Positions 4,917-5,357 of a stretch of 5,357 nucleotides of DNA are shown in pieces (position 1 is the stretch's first letter; every line of letters starts with the position of its first letter). The translations under genes and the position numbers were made by a program. The stretch is taken from positions 1-5,357 of the forward strand of contig JAHYYK010000069.1 of NCBI GenBank assembly GCA_019425005.1, in the 5' to 3' direction. The notes under the pieces are model-generated. The model was not told the DNA's origin. It did not search any database and saw nothing but the letters and a program-made list of their open reading frames with translations. This stretch comes from Collinsella sp. (GTDB lineage: Bacteria > Actinomycetota > Coriobacteriia > Coriobacteriales > Coriobacteriaceae).

Positions 4917-5357
4917 CTACTCTGTAGTGTCATCGTCCTCGGCAAGTTGGGGGAACACGGCGTCCTTGGGCATGGTGACCTTCGTCAGCGAGGTGAGCTT
5001 TTTGCTGAGCGATGTGTCCGTCTTGACCAGGTCGCTGAGCGTCACGATCTTGTAGCCGTCGGCGACAAGACCGTCGATAATCTGCGGCAGCGCCTCGAGC
5101 GTCTGCTCGGCGCATTCGTCTCTATCGGTGAGCAGCACGATATTGCCCGGCGTCACCGAATCGAGCACCGTCGAGACCTGTTCGTCGGCACCGTTGAGCA
5201 GCCAGTCGCCCGAGTCGATATTCCACGAGACCACGGCGGAGACCAGGTCCATCGCATCAATCCAGTTTTGCTCGTCAAAGGCAGCGTAGGGAGCACGCAG
5301 CAGCATCGTCTTCACGCCGGTCGCCGACTTAATCGCATCGGTGCCTTTCGTGATCTG
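4917..5357 (-). CDS. Polysaccharide deacetylase-like (CE4/NodB) protein, C-terminal part with degenerate catalytic motifs
   Basis: The frame is open to the right edge, so the N-terminal half lies outside the window; the GTG at 5315 is internal. Before it, the frame reads ITKGTDAIKSATG, the usual lead-in to motif 3. Counting that GTG as 1, motif 3 is LRAPYA at 6-11 (family form RxPYG), motif 4 is WNIDSGDW at 31-38 (intact), and motif 5 is VLLTDRD at 60-66 where active enzymes have LLHD; the catalytic histidine is threonine (T63). The ending GLVADGYKIVTLSDL at 82-96 is typical of NodB domains. CE4 enzymes remove acetyl groups from peptidoglycan or chitin-like glycans outside the membrane. The metal-binding motifs are in the missing half, so activity cannot be judged fully. 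An acidic tail (AEDDDTTE) ends the protein. It is separated from the metal operon by 328 bases with a hairpin, so it is probably a separate transcription unit. Confidence 0.85.
   Translation of the reverse strand, partial: QITKGTDAIKSATGVKTMLLRAPYAAFDEQNWIDAMDLVSAVVSWNIDSGDWLLNGADEQVSTVLDSVTPGNIVLLTDRDECAEQTLEALPQIIDGLVADGYKIVTLSDLVKTDTSLSKKLTSLTKVTMPKDAVFPQLAEDDDTTE

Overview
The window is high-GC bacterial DNA with short intergenic leaders, SD-led genes and some GTG/TTG starts. The gene content and the NRAMP subtype suggest a gut actinobacterium of the class Coriobacteriia, perhaps Collinsella-like. That placement is an inference from protein style, not from a marker gene.

Layout. (1) 2-928, plus strand: the 3' part of a membrane acyltransferase whose C-terminal half is an extracytoplasmic SGNH-hydrolase domain (OatA/OafA type cell-surface O-acetylation). 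(2) 929-1472: a 544-base gene-free region where two transcription units converge. It holds a hairpin after the acyltransferase, a possible dispersed repeat, two diverged copies of one repeat in inverted orientation, and a strong intrinsic terminator serving the minus strand. (3) 4588-1473, minus strand: a two-gene operon. The first gene encodes a 614-aa protein with two PRC-barrel-like regions, an MgtE N-domain, two CBS domains and a five-helix membrane domain. The second encodes a 420-aa NRAMP-fold transporter that starts 8 bases after the first gene's stop, with its SD overlapping that stop. (4) 4589-4916: a long structured leader and promoter region for the operon. (5) 4917-5357, minus strand: the C-terminal half of a polysaccharide-deacetylase-like (CE4) protein running off the window.

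The point of most interest is the metal operon. The NRAMP protein lacks the transition-metal signature: TM1 reads DAGG instead of DPGN, and TM6 reads APW where MPH is usual. These changes match the NRAMP-related magnesium transporters (NRMT) known from Eggerthella lenta. Its partner keeps the full cytosolic Mg2+-sensor architecture of MgtE, but its membrane domain has lost the GGNxGxQ signature and the pore aspartate of TM5. I infer that this may be a Mg2+ uptake module in which a degenerate MgtE acts as sensor or regulatory subunit for an NRMT. The leader contains a potential three-way junction, a competing hairpin, an SD-proximal hairpin and a possible 10-codon upstream ORF overlapping a TTG start, so RNA-level control is plausible but unproven. 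The two flanking genes are envelope-modification genes with no evident link to the operon.
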